64,000 bases of DNA, taken from assembly GCF_001278075.1 (NCBI RefSeq), contig NZ_CP011340.1:3596001-3660000 (forward strand), read 5' to 3'. The position numbers and the translations under genes were made by a program. This DNA is from Streptomyces pristinaespiralis. Lineage in GTDB: Bacteria > Actinomycetota > Actinomycetes > Streptomycetales > Streptomycetaceae. The notes under the pieces were generated by a model. The model ran no database searches, was not told where the DNA came from, and was given only the letters and a program-made list of their open reading frames with translations. Positions 63,019 to 64,000 of the stretch are shown piece after piece (position 1 is the first letter of the stretch; each line of letters opens with the position of its first letter).

Positions 63019-64000
63019 TCAGCGGGCGGACCGGTAACTCGCCGTGGCCTGCTCGAAGATCTCGGTCACTTTGTCACGCTGTGCTTCCGGTCCGATCACC
63101 TGGACGACGTGGTAGGTGCCGTCGACGGCGAGCGCGAGGTTACGCACGTACACCTCACGGCCGTTGCTGTCCTGCCAGGTGAACTGGCCCTCGGCCATGG
63201 ACCGTCCGCCGACGTCGATACGGCGCAGCCCGGTGGCGCTCGCCCAGGAGGAGTCCCGGAAGGGCTGGAGCTCCGGCTCCTTGTCCCGCTGATAGACCAG
63301 CGGGTCCTCGCCGTTCGTCTGCACGCTGTCCCGGCCGGGCACGACGATGAGCGTGAAATCCCCGCCGGTGTAGCGGACTTGCCCGGCGTCGTTGATCGGC
63401 CGGCGCTGCCACGTCCGGTCTACGGCGATCCGGAAGCCCTCCGGGTCGTCGCGGAGCACATAACCCTCGGGAAGTTCGCCGGCCGGGGCGGAGGTCTGCG
63501 GCTGCTGGGAACCGGGCGTGCCGGTGGGCGCGGGCTCCGGGTCGGTGCCCGTACCGGTACGGCCGGGGCTCGGATCCTGCTGCGACGGCTGTACGCCCGC
63601 CTCCCTGCCCTGCGGCGACTGCTGCCCGTCGCCCGCCTTCGGCATGAACAGCACCGCGTAGGCGATCGCGGCCACCAGGGCGAGCAGGATCAGCAGCAGA
63701 AGCGTGCGGCCGAGTGCACGCGGCTTACGGCCCGTGTCCTGGTAGGACCGCCGGTACGACGGCTCGTAGGAGCCCTCGTACGACTCCTCGTGGGCGCGCC
63801 TGGGCGGCGGGACCTGGGCGACGGGCCTGTCCCTGCGCCCGTCGACGCCCCCGGCCCTGTCCCTGCCTCCCGCGCCGTCCCTGCTTCTGGTCTTCTTGTG
63901 GCGGTGGCGGCCGTGCGCGTCCGAGCCGCCTCCCCGGCGCCTGCGGACGAGCTCGCCCCGGCGGCGGACGATCGGCAGCCGCGATCCGTCGACCGCGCCG
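63019..64000 (-). CDS. Membrane protein with kinase-type exported domain (N-terminus outside window)
   Basis: The frame is open from the right edge (64000) to TGA at 63019; a start at an internal GTG (63675) is rejected because it falls inside the membrane span. Visible order: basic Arg-rich cytoplasmic part (RLPIVRRRGELVRRRR), a Tyr-rich stretch (YEGSYEPSYRRSYQ), a span (TLLLLILLALVAAIAYAVLFM), a Q/P/T/G linker, and an exported domain (GYVLRDDPEGFRIAVDRTWQRR ... YRSAR). That domain resembles the kinase C-terminus next door. It is probably the C-terminal part of a Ser/Thr kinase or a kinase-derived sensor. No kinase motif is visible in the part present. Confidence 0.82.
   Translation of the reverse strand, partial: GAVDGSRLPIVRRRGELVRRRRGGGSDAHGRHRHKKTRSRDGAGGRDRAGGVDGRRDRPVAQVPPPRRAHEESYEGSYEPSYRRSYQDTGRKPRALGRTLLLLILLALVAAIAYAVLFMPKAGDGQQSPQGREAGVQPSQQDPSPGRTGTGTDPEPAPTGTPGSQQPQTSAPAGELPEGYVLRDDPEGFRIAVDRTWQRRPINDAGQVRYTGGDFTLIVVPGRDSVQTNGEDPLVYQRDKEPELQPFRDSSWASATGLRRIDVGGRSMAEGQFTWQDSNGREVYVRNLALAVDGTYHVVQVIGPEAQRDKVTEIFEQATASYRSAR

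Overview
This window is high-GC actinobacterial chromosome, almost certainly Streptomyces. The evidence is the codon bias, the frequent GTG starts and GTGA/ATGA overlaps, the near-leaderless promoters, a c-di-AMP (ydaO) riboswitch in front of an NlpC/P60 gene, an LAxTG sortase substrate, and a core order mdh - folD - purHN - sucDC - pcrA - guaA that matches the central Streptomyces chromosome from memory (no search was run). Both ends are cut: a gene tail at the left edge and a membrane protein (probably the C-terminal part of a Ser/Thr kinase-like protein) at the right edge.

Layout. 1-4.4 kb is the most accessory-looking part: a GPP34 protein, then a 773-aa orphan gene whose entire 5' leader is a perfect tRNA-like cloverleaf (Pro-type CGG anticodon, both elbow loops abnormal). 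The module is bracketed by a 29-bp perfect direct repeat. 4.4-12.3 kb holds a B12-binding radical SAM enzyme, malate dehydrogenase, a collagen-like XRE/DUF2690 membrane regulator, isocitrate dehydrogenase, DUF3017 and folD. 12.4-16.2 kb is a signalling/secreted group: FHA protein, translationally coupled kinase with an extracellular I36-like domain, a lipoprotein and a secreted I36-like protein. 16.2-25.8 kb holds purHN, membrane proteins, an eight-copy array built from the 3' end of a DUF6350 gene, an HTH/sigma-like fusion and sucDC. 26-28.2 kb encodes two secreted low-complexity proteins.

28.3-36.6 kb is a five-gene conflict/maintenance-type cluster: MoxR ATPase, DUF5682 and vWA leftward, SWIM and DUF5691 rightward, with an MmpS-like lipoprotein between the arms. 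Both arms carry the LexA-independent DNA-damage promoter motif (RecA-NDp/PafBC type, TTGTCAGTG-N8-TAnnnT or one base off), and so does the nearby pcrA/uvrD helicase. The sequence therefore predicts that this little-studied cluster belongs to the DNA-damage regulon.

37-47.5 kb holds the isobutyryl/methylmalonyl-CoA mutase small subunit, a lipase and cell-wall enzymes (M23, two NlpC/P60), only one of which has the riboswitch. 47.5-53.1 kb holds a PspC-type two-component system with a divergent PspC protein, DoxX and membrane proteins. 53.3-55.5 kb holds guaA and a chorismate mutase preceded by a Phe/Tyr-rich leader peptide and terminator (attenuator). 55.5-64 kb holds an LAxTG surface protein, a GMC oxidoreductase, succinate-semialdehyde dehydrogenase, and a PASTA-less membrane Ser/Thr kinase plus a related partial protein.
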